From Arthrobacter pityocampae (GTDB lineage Bacteria; Actinomycetota; Actinomycetes; Actinomycetales; Micrococcaceae): a stretch of DNA of 64,000 nt. The position numbers and the translations under genes are program-made. The notes under the pieces were generated by a model. That model was not told the origin of the DNA, made no database searches, and worked only from the letters and a program-made list of their open reading frames with translations. Location of the stretch: assembly GCF_002927275.1 (NCBI RefSeq), contig NZ_PRKW01000005.1:124001-188000 (forward strand), read 5' to 3'. Each line of letters starts with the position of its first letter. Position 1 is the stretch's first letter. Below, one piece after another: positions 36,601-44,299 of the stretch.

Positions 36601-37506
36601 TCAGCCCTGGCCGGGCGGGCCGGGGTCACTCGCCTGCTCGAGGCGGGCGAGAACGGCGGCCCAGGCCTCGGACCCCGGGGTGATCACCGCGAAGTGGTCG
36701 CCCGGGACGCACACGAGTTCCGCCGTCGCACCCGCCGCCGACGCCGCGGCCACGTACGCCTCCGACTGGGCCGGCGGCACCGTGGTGTCCTCCGTGCCGT
36801 GCACCGCGTACACGGGCACGGCGAGGGGGATCGCGGTCATCGGGTCCGCGAGCGCGTAGCGGTCGGGGTCCCCGGGTGCGCCCAGCAGGTTCTCGACGGC
36901 GTCATCGCTCAGGCCGAGCGCCCGGGCCTGCGCGAGGTCCAGCACCCCGGCCTGGCTGACGACGGCGGCGAACGGCACCACCGGGGCGCCGGCGCCCGGG
37001 GCTCCCGGCGGCAGCGTCGGCCGCCCCGCCGCCCACACGGCGAGGTGGCCGCCCGCGGAATGGCCGAGCGCCGTCGTCGCACCCAGGTCCAGGCCGTGCT
37101 CGGCAGCCGCGACGGCCAGGTGGTCGATGCCCGCGGCGACGTCGTCGAAGGTTTCGGGCCAGCCCCCGCCGTTCCCTGCGCGCCGGTACTCGAGGTTCCA
37201 GCACGCGTAGCCGCGCGGGGCGAGGTCCCGTGCGAGGGGAACGCCCAGTTCCGCACCGTAGGTGGACCGCCAGTAGCCGCCGTGGATGATCACGACGACG
37301 CCGCGCACCGCCGTCCCCCCAGGGGGCAGGTAGAGGTCCGTGAACTGGCTGGGATCGTCCCCGTACCGGTAGCGCCGGGGCGGTGCGGCGGCGGCCCCGG
37401 GCTCCCGGCGGACACCGCAGGCCGCGAGGACGGCAGCCCCCGCCGCGGCCACCAGGGCCAGGACGGAGCGGCGGGCCGGCGGGCGGGCGGTGTTCTCGCG
37501 GTGCAC
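36601..37506 (-). CDS. Alpha/beta-hydrolase lipoprotein (BD-FAE-like)
   Basis: A 301-residue esterase-like protein with a lipoprotein signal: basic start, hydrophobic run VLALVAAAGAAVLAACG, and lipobox LAAC (about residues 25-28). The catalytic part has IIHGGYWRSTYG (the HGG oxyanion loop), the nucleophile elbow GHSAGGHLAVWAAG, DTTVPPAQSE and GDHFAVI. This fits the kynurenine formamidase/BD-FAE esterase group. The GTG at 37506 is the likely start, although no strong Shine-Dalgarno is seen. It is surface-anchored; substrate unknown. Confidence 0.82.
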   Translation of the reverse strand: MHRENTARPPARRSVLALVAAAGAAVLAACGVRREPGAAAAPPRRYRYGDDPSQFTDLYLPPGGTAVRGVVVIIHGGYWRSTYGAELGVPLARDLAPRGYACWNLEYRRAGNGGGWPETFDDVAAGIDHLAVAAAEHGLDLGATTALGHSAGGHLAVWAAGRPTLPPGAPGAGAPVVPFAAVVSQAGVLDLAQARALGLSDDAVENLLGAPGDPDRYALADPMTAIPLAVPVYAVHGTEDTTVPPAQSEAYVAAASAAGATAELVCVPGDHFAVITPGSEAWAAVLARLEQASDPGPPGQG

Positions 37507-37570
37507 AGGGGAAGCGTAACGGTCACCGGGGTTGGCTACGATGAAGACTCTCCTCGGAAAGGCTGGCTGC

Positions 37571-38680
37571 ATGGGCGCGTGGGACGATCTCGACGAGCGG
37601 CTGCGCCCTGCCGTCGAGGCGCATACGCGGGAGTACGCGCGGGTCCGGCCCGCCCTGGACCGCGTCACCGAGGCCATGCGGTCCAGCATCGCGGCGATCT
37701 TCGAGGGCTCCGGCCTGAGGCCCCTGTTCGTCACGGCGCGCACCAAGACCGTCGAGTCCTTCCGCGACAAGGCGTCCCGCACACTGCCGGCCGTGGACCC
37801 CGCGGACCCGCCCTCCCTCGTCTTCCCGGACCCGATGCGGAACCTCACGGACCTCGTGGGGGTCCGCATCATCACCACGCTGCCCCACGAGGTGGATCTC
37901 GCGGCGAACCTCCTCAAGCGGCAGCGCTCCGAGTTCGACTGCCGGGGGGACCGGGAGAAGGACATCGGGTCCATCGAGTCCGGGACGTACGGCTACTCCA
38001 GCCGGCACCTCATCATGCGGACCATCCACAACGACGTGGTGCGCAGCTTCCAGCAGGCCGTGGACCCGGAGACGAAGGCCGCCGGGAGTTATCTCTTCGA
38101 GGTGCAGGTGCGCACCGTGCTGGCGCACGCGTGGTCGGAGATCGAGCACGACATCCGGTTCAAGGCGTCCAACCCGAAGGCCTGGAGCCCCTACTTCGAC
38201 CGCCAGTTCACCGGGACGGCGGCCATGCTGGAGACCGTGGAATCAGCGTTCGCGGAACTGCACGAACGGTACGAGACCGTCACGGGCTTCTGGGACGAGG
38301 ACGGCGAGGGCAGCGCGCCGCTCACCCCGAACCGCATCCGGGACGTCTGGCAGACCCTGCTGCCGCACGTTGACCGGAAAGCCGATGACAACTGGGGGTG
38401 GGCCGCCGAACTCCTCGCCGCACACGGGCGGAAGACGACCCTCCAGCTCGTGGACCTGCTGCAGGCGGACACCATCACCACGGTCCGCAAGGCGCTCGAC
38501 CACCGGTACTCCCCCGGCCCGGACCGGCTCCTCGACGACATGCTGCTGTGGCACTACGGCGAGCGCCACATCGACCTCACGGCCGAGGCGCCGGACGCCG
38601 AGAACACGCCGCGCCGGGACAGCCTGCAGCGCCGGCACCGCCAGATGCAGATCTACCGGGCGCAGCACCCGGGCACCTGA
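37571..38680 (+). CDS. RelA/SpoT-domain (p)ppGpp synthetase
   Basis: A 369-residue protein with the nucleotidyltransferase domain of alarmone synthetases: ARTKTVESFRDK, NLTDLVGVRIIT, GYSSRHLIM, and EVQVRTVLAHAWSEIEHDIRFK (about residues 30-220). There is no HD hydrolase domain and no TGS/ACT region, so it is a small-alarmone-synthetase type with an extra 150-residue C-terminal part of unknown role. The ATG at 37571 was chosen because GGAAAGG lies eight bases upstream. TACGAT at 37537 would be the -10 of its promoter, which rules out the longer frame. Confidence 0.85.
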   Translation: MGAWDDLDERLRPAVEAHTREYARVRPALDRVTEAMRSSIAAIFEGSGLRPLFVTARTKTVESFRDKASRTLPAVDPADPPSLVFPDPMRNLTDLVGVRIITTLPHEVDLAANLLKRQRSEFDCRGDREKDIGSIESGTYGYSSRHLIMRTIHNDVVRSFQQAVDPETKAAGSYLFEVQVRTVLAHAWSEIEHDIRFKASNPKAWSPYFDRQFTGTAAMLETVESAFAELHERYETVTGFWDEDGEGSAPLTPNRIRDVWQTLLPHVDRKADDNWGWAAELLAAHGRKTTLQLVDLLQADTITTVRKALDHRYSPGPDRLLDDMLLWHYGERHIDLTAEAPDAENTPRRDSLQRRHRQMQIYRAQHPGT

Positions 38681-38724
38681 TCGGCCGGCGCAGACCCGCT
38701 GCGCGGTCGGATCCACGGCCGCCG

Positions 38725-40236
38725 TCAGGGTGTGCCGGCCCGGTACTTCCCGGCCCGGCGCTCCAGCCGATCCCCGGCCGGCAGGCCCTTGACCCGCGCC
38801 AGCTCGTACTCGATGGCCGAGGCCATCCGCTCGCAGAACGCACGCACCTCCTCGGCGGCGTCGGGCCGTTCATCCACCACATGGTCGACGACGCCCCGCG
38901 CCACCAGCACGGCGACCTTCACGCCCTGCGCCTCCGCCATCTCGGGCGCCCGGTCCACGGTGCGGTGGACGATCGCACTGGCGCCCTCGGGCGGGAGCGG
39001 CGAGAGCCAGGCGTGCTCGGCGGCGATGGTGCTGTCCGCGGGCAGCAGGGCGAGAGCGCCGCCTCCCGCCCCCTGGCCCAGCAGCACCGAGACGGACGGC
39101 GAGGCGAGCCCGATGAGGTCGTGCAGGGACCGGGCGATCTCCCCGGCGAGCCCGCCCTCCTCGGCCTCCCTGGACAGGTCGGCGCCGGCGGTGTCGATGA
39201 CGGTCAGCAGCGGGAGACCGAGCTCCTCGGCGAGCTTCATGCCGCGTCGCGCCTCCCGGAGCGACGCCGGCCCCATCACCGAATCCTCGGGGCGCCGCGG
39301 CCGCTGGTGGCCGAGCACGACGCACGGTTGCTCCCCGAATCGGGCGAGGGCGAGCAGCAGGCCCGGGTCCTTCTCGCCCTGCCCGGTCCCGTTGAGCGGC
39401 AGGACGTCACGGGCCCCGGCGGCCAGCAGCCGCCGGAGATCGGGGCGCCGGCGGTTGCGTGAGATGAGGATGGACGTCCAGGCGTCGCCGTCGCCCGGGG
39501 TGAGCGCGGTGGTCGCAGGTGGCGGGGGTGGGGGCGCCGGTTCCGCGAGCAGGACGGAGAGCGCCGCGTCCACGACCGCCGCGAGCTGCCCGGGCGGGAC
39601 GACGGCGTCGATGAGTCCCTTGTCGAACAGGTTCTCGGCGGTCTGCACGCCTGTCGGGAACGCTTCCCCGTAGAGCGCCTCGTAGACGCGCGGCCCCAGG
39701 AAGCCGAGCAGTGCGCCGGGTTCCGCGACCGTGACATGGCCGAGGGACCCCCACGATGCCATGACGCCGCCGGTGGTCGGGTGCCGGAGGTAGACGAGGT
39801 AGGGCAGGCCCGCCTGCCGATGGGCCCGCACGGCACCCGTGATGTCCACCATGGACAGGAACGCGGGTGTGCCCTCCTGCATCCGGGTACCCCCGGACGC
39901 CGGGCCGGCGAGCAGGGGGAGCCGCTCGCCCGTGGCCCGGGTGACGGCGGCGGTGATGCGCTGGGCGGCGGCGCTGCCGATCGACCCGGCGAGGAACGAG
40001 AACTCGGAGACGATGACGGCGACCCGCCTGCCCCGGATGAGCCCCTCGCCGGTCAGGACGGACTCGTCCGCGCCGCTCTTCTCCCGGGCCCGCCGCAGTT
40101 CGTCCTCGTACGCAGCGCCGGCACCGGGGTAGGGCGATGCGACGGGGCTGTCCCACGAGGCGAAGGACCCGGCGTCGAGGACGGCGTCGATGAGTTCACG
40201 CGCGGTCAGGTGACGGGCAACGGGGTCAGTGCTCAC
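38725..40236 (-). CDS. Fused beta-alpha carboxyltransferase (AccD/AccA-like)
   Basis: A 503-residue fusion of two crotonase-fold carboxyltransferase halves. The beta-like half (about 1-245) has the oxyanion loop SGGTRMQEGT and GGVMASWGSLGHVTVAEPGA. The alpha-like half (about 270-503) has DTAGADLSREAEEGG and GQGAGGGALALLPADS. A proline-rich linker (PAPPPPPPATT, about 232-242) joins them. The N-terminal zinc ribbon of AccD is missing. No biotin carboxylase or biotin carrier gene is adjacent. With the CoA-transferase and MatC-like carrier it may decarboxylate malonyl-CoA or a similar ester. The GTG start overlaps the CoA-transferase stop. Confidence 0.85.
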   Translation of the reverse strand: MSTDPVARHLTARELIDAVLDAGSFASWDSPVASPYPGAGAAYEDELRRAREKSGADESVLTGEGLIRGRRVAVIVSEFSFLAGSIGSAAAQRITAAVTRATGERLPLLAGPASGGTRMQEGTPAFLSMVDITGAVRAHRQAGLPYLVYLRHPTTGGVMASWGSLGHVTVAEPGALLGFLGPRVYEALYGEAFPTGVQTAENLFDKGLIDAVVPPGQLAAVVDAALSVLLAEPAPPPPPPATTALTPGDGDAWTSILISRNRRRPDLRRLLAAGARDVLPLNGTGQGEKDPGLLLALARFGEQPCVVLGHQRPRRPEDSVMGPASLREARRGMKLAEELGLPLLTVIDTAGADLSREAEEGGLAGEIARSLHDLIGLASPSVSVLLGQGAGGGALALLPADSTIAAEHAWLSPLPPEGASAIVHRTVDRAPEMAEAQGVKVAVLVARGVVDHVVDERPDAAEEVRAFCERMASAIEYELARVKGLPAGDRLERRAGKYRAGTP

Positions 40237-41453
40237 GTATCGCTGCCCGACGAGGCGAGCCACGCACGAATCGCCTCTCCGTCGCCGTCGAGCAGCGGCG
40301 GCGCGCCGTGGCTGCGGGGGGTGGTCTCCGACGCGCCGTCGAAGAAGCGCAGGGGCGGGCCGGGCAGCGCGATGCTGCCGAGCACGGGGTGGTCGACGTC
40401 CAGGAGCAGGCCCTGGGAGTGGACCTGGTCCCACGCGTACACCTCGTCGAGGGTTCGGACCTTGCCGGCGGGGATCCCTGCCTCGTTGAGCTTCGCGAGG
40501 AGGGGTGCCGGCTCATGGGCGGAGAACGCATCCTCGACCACCCGGATCAGCAGGTCCCGGTTCCGCACCCGGTCCGCGTTCGTGGCGAACTCGGGCCTGC
40601 CGGCCTCGAGTCCGAACGCCGTGGTGAAGGCGGCCCACAGCTTCTCGCTGCCCACACTGATCTGCACCTTGCCTCCCCGGCAGTTGAACAGTCCGTAGGG
40701 GGCGATCGAGGGGTGGTGGTTCCCCTGCGCCTGTGGCACCTCGCCGGCCACGGTGGTCCGGGTGCCCTGGAAGGCGTGGACGCCGATGATCGCGGCGAGC
40801 AGCGACGTACGGACCACCTGGCCGCGGCCCGTCCGCTCACGCTCCAGCAGGGCGGCGACCGCCCCGTACGCGCCGTACATCCCGGACAGGAGGTCGGCGA
40901 TGGGCACGCCGACGCGCTGCGGGCTGTCCGCATCCGGGCCGGTGACGGACATCAGGCCCGCCTCCCCCTGGACGATCTGGTCGTACCCGCTGCGCTTCGC
41001 CTCGGGGCCGTCGTGCCCGAACCCGGTGATGGAGAGGATGACCAGGCCGGGGTTGAGCTCCAGCATCGCGTCCGTGGAGAAGCCGAGCCGGTCCAGGACC
41101 CCCGGCCTGAAGTTCTCGACGACGACGTCCGCGCGGCGCAGCAGATCGGTGAGGACCGCCCGCCCGTCGTCGCTCTTGAGATCGAGGGCGATCGACTCCT
41201 TGTTCCTGTTGCAGGACAGGAAGTAGGTGGACTGGCGGTCGTCCTCCGGTCCGACGAAGGGCGGTCCCCAGCCGCGGGTGTCGTCACCGGTACCGGGCGT
41301 CTCCACCTTGATGACACGGGCTCCGAGGTCGCCCAGCATCATCCCGGCGTGGGGCCCGGCGAGGGCCCTGCTGAGGTCGACGACGAGGCGCCCGGCGAGC
41401 GGTCCCCCGCGGTCCCCCGCGGTCGGTTGCGGTGCGGTGGTCTCGGCGGTCAT
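40233..41453 (-). CDS. Class III (CaiB/BaiF) acyl-CoA transferase
   Basis: A 406-residue formyl-CoA-transferase-type enzyme: VVDLSRALAGPHAGMMLGDLGARVIKVE at the N-terminus, DLKSDDGRAVL, ENFRPGVLDRLG, and the catalytic Asp in VPIADLLSGMYGAYG (about residue 185). It would move CoA onto a carboxylic acid. GGAGGAACC precedes the ATG at 41453. It lies between the carrier gene (58 bases upstream) and the carboxyltransferase (4-base overlap), and probably activates the imported dicarboxylate. The actual acid is not known. Confidence 0.9.
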   Translation of the reverse strand: MTAETTAPQPTAGDRGGPLAGRLVVDLSRALAGPHAGMMLGDLGARVIKVETPGTGDDTRGWGPPFVGPEDDRQSTYFLSCNRNKESIALDLKSDDGRAVLTDLLRRADVVVENFRPGVLDRLGFSTDAMLELNPGLVILSITGFGHDGPEAKRSGYDQIVQGEAGLMSVTGPDADSPQRVGVPIADLLSGMYGAYGAVAALLERERTGRGQVVRTSLLAAIIGVHAFQGTRTTVAGEVPQAQGNHHPSIAPYGLFNCRGGKVQISVGSEKLWAAFTTAFGLEAGRPEFATNADRVRNRDLLIRVVEDAFSAHEPAPLLAKLNEAGIPAGKVRTLDEVYAWDQVHSQGLLLDVDHPVLGSIALPGPPLRFFDGASETTPRSHGAPPLLDGDGEAIRAWLASSGSDT

Positions 41454-41511
41454 GGTTCCTCCGGGGTCGGGTCCTGTAGAGCGATGGGGGCAACGTGTCG
41501 GTGGGGCCGGC

Positions 41512-42876
41512 TCAGAGCCAGCCGGGGACCACGAGAACGAGCCAGGCGATGATCGGGCCGGCGACGACGACGATCGCCCCGTAGCCGAGGATCTGCCTGT
41601 AGAAGCGGTCCTTGTCCGTGCCCTCCGGGGCGTTCGCCAGGACGAGGGCACCGTTGGTGGAGAACGGCGAGACGTCCACGATCGTGGAGGACACGGCGAG
41701 CGCGCAGACGACGCCGACGGCGCCCACGGCCCCGGTCTCGAGGAACGGGATGGCCAGGGGGATCAGTGCCGCGAGGATGGCCGTCGAGGACGCGAACGCG
41801 GACACCACGGCGCCGATGTAGCAGATCAGCAGCGCTGCGAGGAGCGGCATGCCGAGCCTGGCAACGCCGTCGGACACGTACTCGATGGTGCCGGCGGCCT
41901 CGAGGACGCCCACGAAGGTGAGCATGCCGCAGATCAGCAGCACGGTGGACCAGGCGATCTTGTTGACGGCCCCGCTCTGCGCCTTCGGGGAGATCAGGGC
42001 GAGGACGACGGCCACCGTGATGGCGACGAAGCCGACGTCGACGCTGAACCCGAGGGCCACGACCGCGAGGGCGATGAGGCCGAGGATGGTGGCGCCCTGG
42101 GAGACGCGGTCCTCGCGGGTCCTGGTGGCGACGACGCCGTCGCCGGCCGGGTCGCGTGGACCGTAGGTGCCGCTGCCTGTCCCCTTGTAGGCGACGTCGG
42201 CCCGGCGGGCCCCGGGGCTCACGCTCAGGCGGGCCTCGGCGGCCTCCTCCACGAACTCGGTGACGCGCGAGGACATCAGACCGCGGCCGCCCAGGACCAC
42301 GAACAGCGCGAGGGCGATGAGCAGGTTGAAGATGAAGCTCGCCAGGAACACGGCGAGGGGGCTGTACTCGAACCCGGACTGTCCCACGATGTCGTTGACG
42401 ATCACGCCGTACACGGCGATGGGCGAGAAACCGCCGGCCTGCGCGCCGTGGACCACCATCATGCCCATGAGCAGCGGGGAGATCTTGTGGCGGGCCGCGA
42501 AGCCGAGGGCCACGGGGGCCATGATGGCGACGGCGGCGGGGCCGAGCGCGCCGACCGCGGTGATGACCGCGGTGATGAGGAACATCACCCAGGGGATCAG
42601 CGCCACCCGGTTGCGCACGAGCTTCACCGCGCCCTGCACGAGGAGGTCGATCGTCCCGTTGTTCTGGGCGATGGCGAAGAGATAGGTCACCCCGACCAGG
42701 GTGAGGAACAGCCCGCCGGGGAACTCGGCGATGATGTCGTCGGTCTCCATGCCGAGGACGACCGCCCCGAGGAGGAAGGCACCGACGAAGGCCAGCGCCC
42801 CCATGTTGATGGGCAGCAGGGTGGCTATCAGGAACATCGCCGCGAGGATGATGATCGATAGGAGCGGAGCGGACAT
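41512..42876 (-). CDS. MatC-like dicarboxylate (malonate) carrier
   Basis: A 454-residue permease with about 12 hydrophobic segments. The N-terminal half, LLPINMGALAFVGAFLLGA through TYLFAIAQNNGTIDLL and HGAQAGGFSPIAVYG, closely follows the MatC N-terminal domain of rhizobial malonate carriers, as I recall that family. The hydrophilic loop at about 200-245 separates it from an SLC13-like second half. GGAGGATAACG precedes the ATG. It is the first gene of the operon, divergent from the GntR regulator. Malonate is the best guess; other C3-C5 diacids are possible. Confidence 0.82.
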   Translation of the reverse strand: MSAPLLSIIILAAMFLIATLLPINMGALAFVGAFLLGAVVLGMETDDIIAEFPGGLFLTLVGVTYLFAIAQNNGTIDLLVQGAVKLVRNRVALIPWVMFLITAVITAVGALGPAAVAIMAPVALGFAARHKISPLLMGMMVVHGAQAGGFSPIAVYGVIVNDIVGQSGFEYSPLAVFLASFIFNLLIALALFVVLGGRGLMSSRVTEFVEEAAEARLSVSPGARRADVAYKGTGSGTYGPRDPAGDGVVATRTREDRVSQGATILGLIALAVVALGFSVDVGFVAITVAVVLALISPKAQSGAVNKIAWSTVLLICGMLTFVGVLEAAGTIEYVSDGVARLGMPLLAALLICYIGAVVSAFASSTAILAALIPLAIPFLETGAVGAVGVVCALAVSSTIVDVSPFSTNGALVLANAPEGTDKDRFYRQILGYGAIVVVAGPIIAWLVLVVPGWL

Positions 42877-42968
42877 CGTTATCCTCCAGCGGGCGATGGA
42901 CAGGGGGCTGAGCTGTGACCTGGATTACAAAACCACTGGCCTAGCCTGTAGGAGAGTGGGTGTCCCTG

Positions 42969-42999
42969 TCAATTGATGAGCGATACCATGACGTCATCA
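42969..42999. promoter_or_regulatory. Candidate GntR operator between matC-like and gntR genes
   Basis: TCAATTGA (42969-42976) is a perfect palindrome. ATGACGTCAT (42988-42997) is a perfect 10-bp palindrome 21 bases before the GntR start. TGATGA (42974-42979) and TCATCA (42994-42999) form a wider inverted repeat. They sit in the 142-base divergent gap, where the regulator should act. Confidence 0.4.
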
Positions 43000-43018
43000 C
43001 AACACGGGGGAAGCCAGA

Positions 43019-43720
43019 ATGACCGAGAACGCCAGTCCACCGCCGCTCGGACGCCTCGCGCGTCCGCGCCTGTACGAACAGCTCGTGGAGCAGCTCCTCG
43101 GCTACATCGAATCGGCGAGGCTGCGCCCCGGCGATCTCCTCCCCGCGGAGCGGGATCTCGCCGAACGGCTCGGCGTCTCGCGGGCCACGCTCGCCCAGGC
43201 ACTCGTGGCACTCGAGGTCCTCGGCGTCATCGACGTGCAGCACGGCACCGGGGCGGTCCTGCGGCATCGTCCCAGTGTGGCCACGGTCATCAGGGGGCTG
43301 CGCGAGCACAGGAGCCGGCTCCCCGACATCGTCGAGGCCCGCAGCACCCTCGAGGTCAGGCTCGCCGCCCTCGCGGCCGAGCGCCGCACGGACGAGGACC
43401 TCGCCGCGATCGACAGGGCCCTCGACGAGATGCGGACGGAGATCGACGACGGCGGTCGCGGCGCCCACGGTGACGAGCTCTTCCACCAGGCGGTCACGGC
43501 TGCGGCCCACTCCCCCGTGCTGGCTCAGCTCATGGCCTTCATCGGCGAGATGGTGCTCGAGACCCGCCTGGAGTCCCTGGCCCAACCCGGCCGGCCGGAG
43601 CAGTCCCTCGCCTCGCACCGGAGCATCGCCGAGGCCGTCCGGGCCCAGGATCCCGCTGCTGCGGCTGCGGCCATGCAGCGCCACATCGAACTGGTCTCGG
43701 ACGTCGCCCTCCTGGACTGA
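43019..43720 (+). CDS. GntR-family regulator (FadR/FCD type)
   Basis: A 233-residue regulator. The N-terminal winged helix (about 15-80) has LRPGDLLPAERDLAERLGVSRATLAQALVALEVLG. The C-terminal all-helical FCD effector domain (about 90-230) has the metal-binding pattern D-x3-H (GDELFHQAVTAAAHSP) and a distal SHRSIAEAVRAQD-x-H. GGGGAAG precedes the ATG. It is divergent from the MatC/CaiB/carboxyltransferase operon and is the likely repressor responding to its substrate, as MatR is for malonate genes. Confidence 0.92.
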   Translation: MTENASPPPLGRLARPRLYEQLVEQLLGYIESARLRPGDLLPAERDLAERLGVSRATLAQALVALEVLGVIDVQHGTGAVLRHRPSVATVIRGLREHRSRLPDIVEARSTLEVRLAALAAERRTDEDLAAIDRALDEMRTEIDDGGRGAHGDELFHQAVTAAAHSPVLAQLMAFIGEMVLETRLESLAQPGRPEQSLASHRSIAEAVRAQDPAAAAAAMQRHIELVSDVALLD

Positions 43721-43740
43721 CCGTCCGGGCCGGAACGCGA

Positions 43741-43774
43741 GGCGGCGGTCGGCCCCTCGGGACCGGCCGCCGCC
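43741..43774. terminator. GC hairpin between convergent genes
   Basis: GGCGGCGGTCGG pairs with CCGGCCGCCGCC (one G-T pair) around CCCCTCGGGA. It lies between the GntR stop and the convergent SRPBCC stop. Confidence 0.6.
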
Positions 43775-43800
43775 GTGCGTTCAGTCGGGCAACCCGGGGA

Positions 43801-44265
43801 TCAGGCCTCGGACACCTGCGCCGCGAGGTTCGCCAGCGTCGAGTCCAGGGCATCCTGCGAGACCTCCGGGAAGCTCAGCTGCTTGAGGATCGCCTTGTCC
43901 GTCACGGCGGACCAGTCGTAGGTCACGGAGACCTCGGTGGCGTCCGGGCCCGCAGGCTGCAGTTCCCACACCCACTCCCAGCCCGGAGGAACTTCCCCGG
44001 CGGGAGCCGTCTTCCAGGCGAGCAGCTTGTTCGGGTCGTAGCCCACCACGTGGTTGTCCGTCTGGTAGTCGCCGCCCATCTTGTCCCACTTCTGGTTCAT
44101 GGTGAACGTCTGGCCGACGCCGGTGATGCGGTCCGACTTGCTGTCCGACTGCACCATGCCGGAGCCGTCCAGTGCGGCGTGGTGGGCGGGGTTGGAGAGG
44201 AGGTCGAAGATCGCACCGGCGGGTGCGTCGATGGTGCGGGTCGCGGAAATACGGGTCTCTGTCAT
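43801..44265 (-). CDS. SRPBCC (polyketide cyclase-like) protein
   Basis: A 154-residue START/SRPBCC-fold protein. The opening SATRTIDAPAGAIFDLLSNPAHHAALDGSG is the usual first strand and helix. NHVVGYDPNKLLAWKTAPAG and WEWVWELQPAGPDATEVSVTYDW form the central sheet. Such proteins bind hydrophobic ligands in the cytoplasm; none can be named here. It lies 34 bases upstream of the phosphoketolase stop on the same strand. Confidence 0.82.
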   Translation of the reverse strand: MTETRISATRTIDAPAGAIFDLLSNPAHHAALDGSGMVQSDSKSDRITGVGQTFTMNQKWDKMGGDYQTDNHVVGYDPNKLLAWKTAPAGEVPPGWEWVWELQPAGPDATEVSVTYDWSAVTDKAILKQLSFPEVSQDALDSTLANLAAQVSEA

Positions 44266-44299
44266 GCGGCGTTCTCCTTCTGGTCGTGGACGACGGGTT

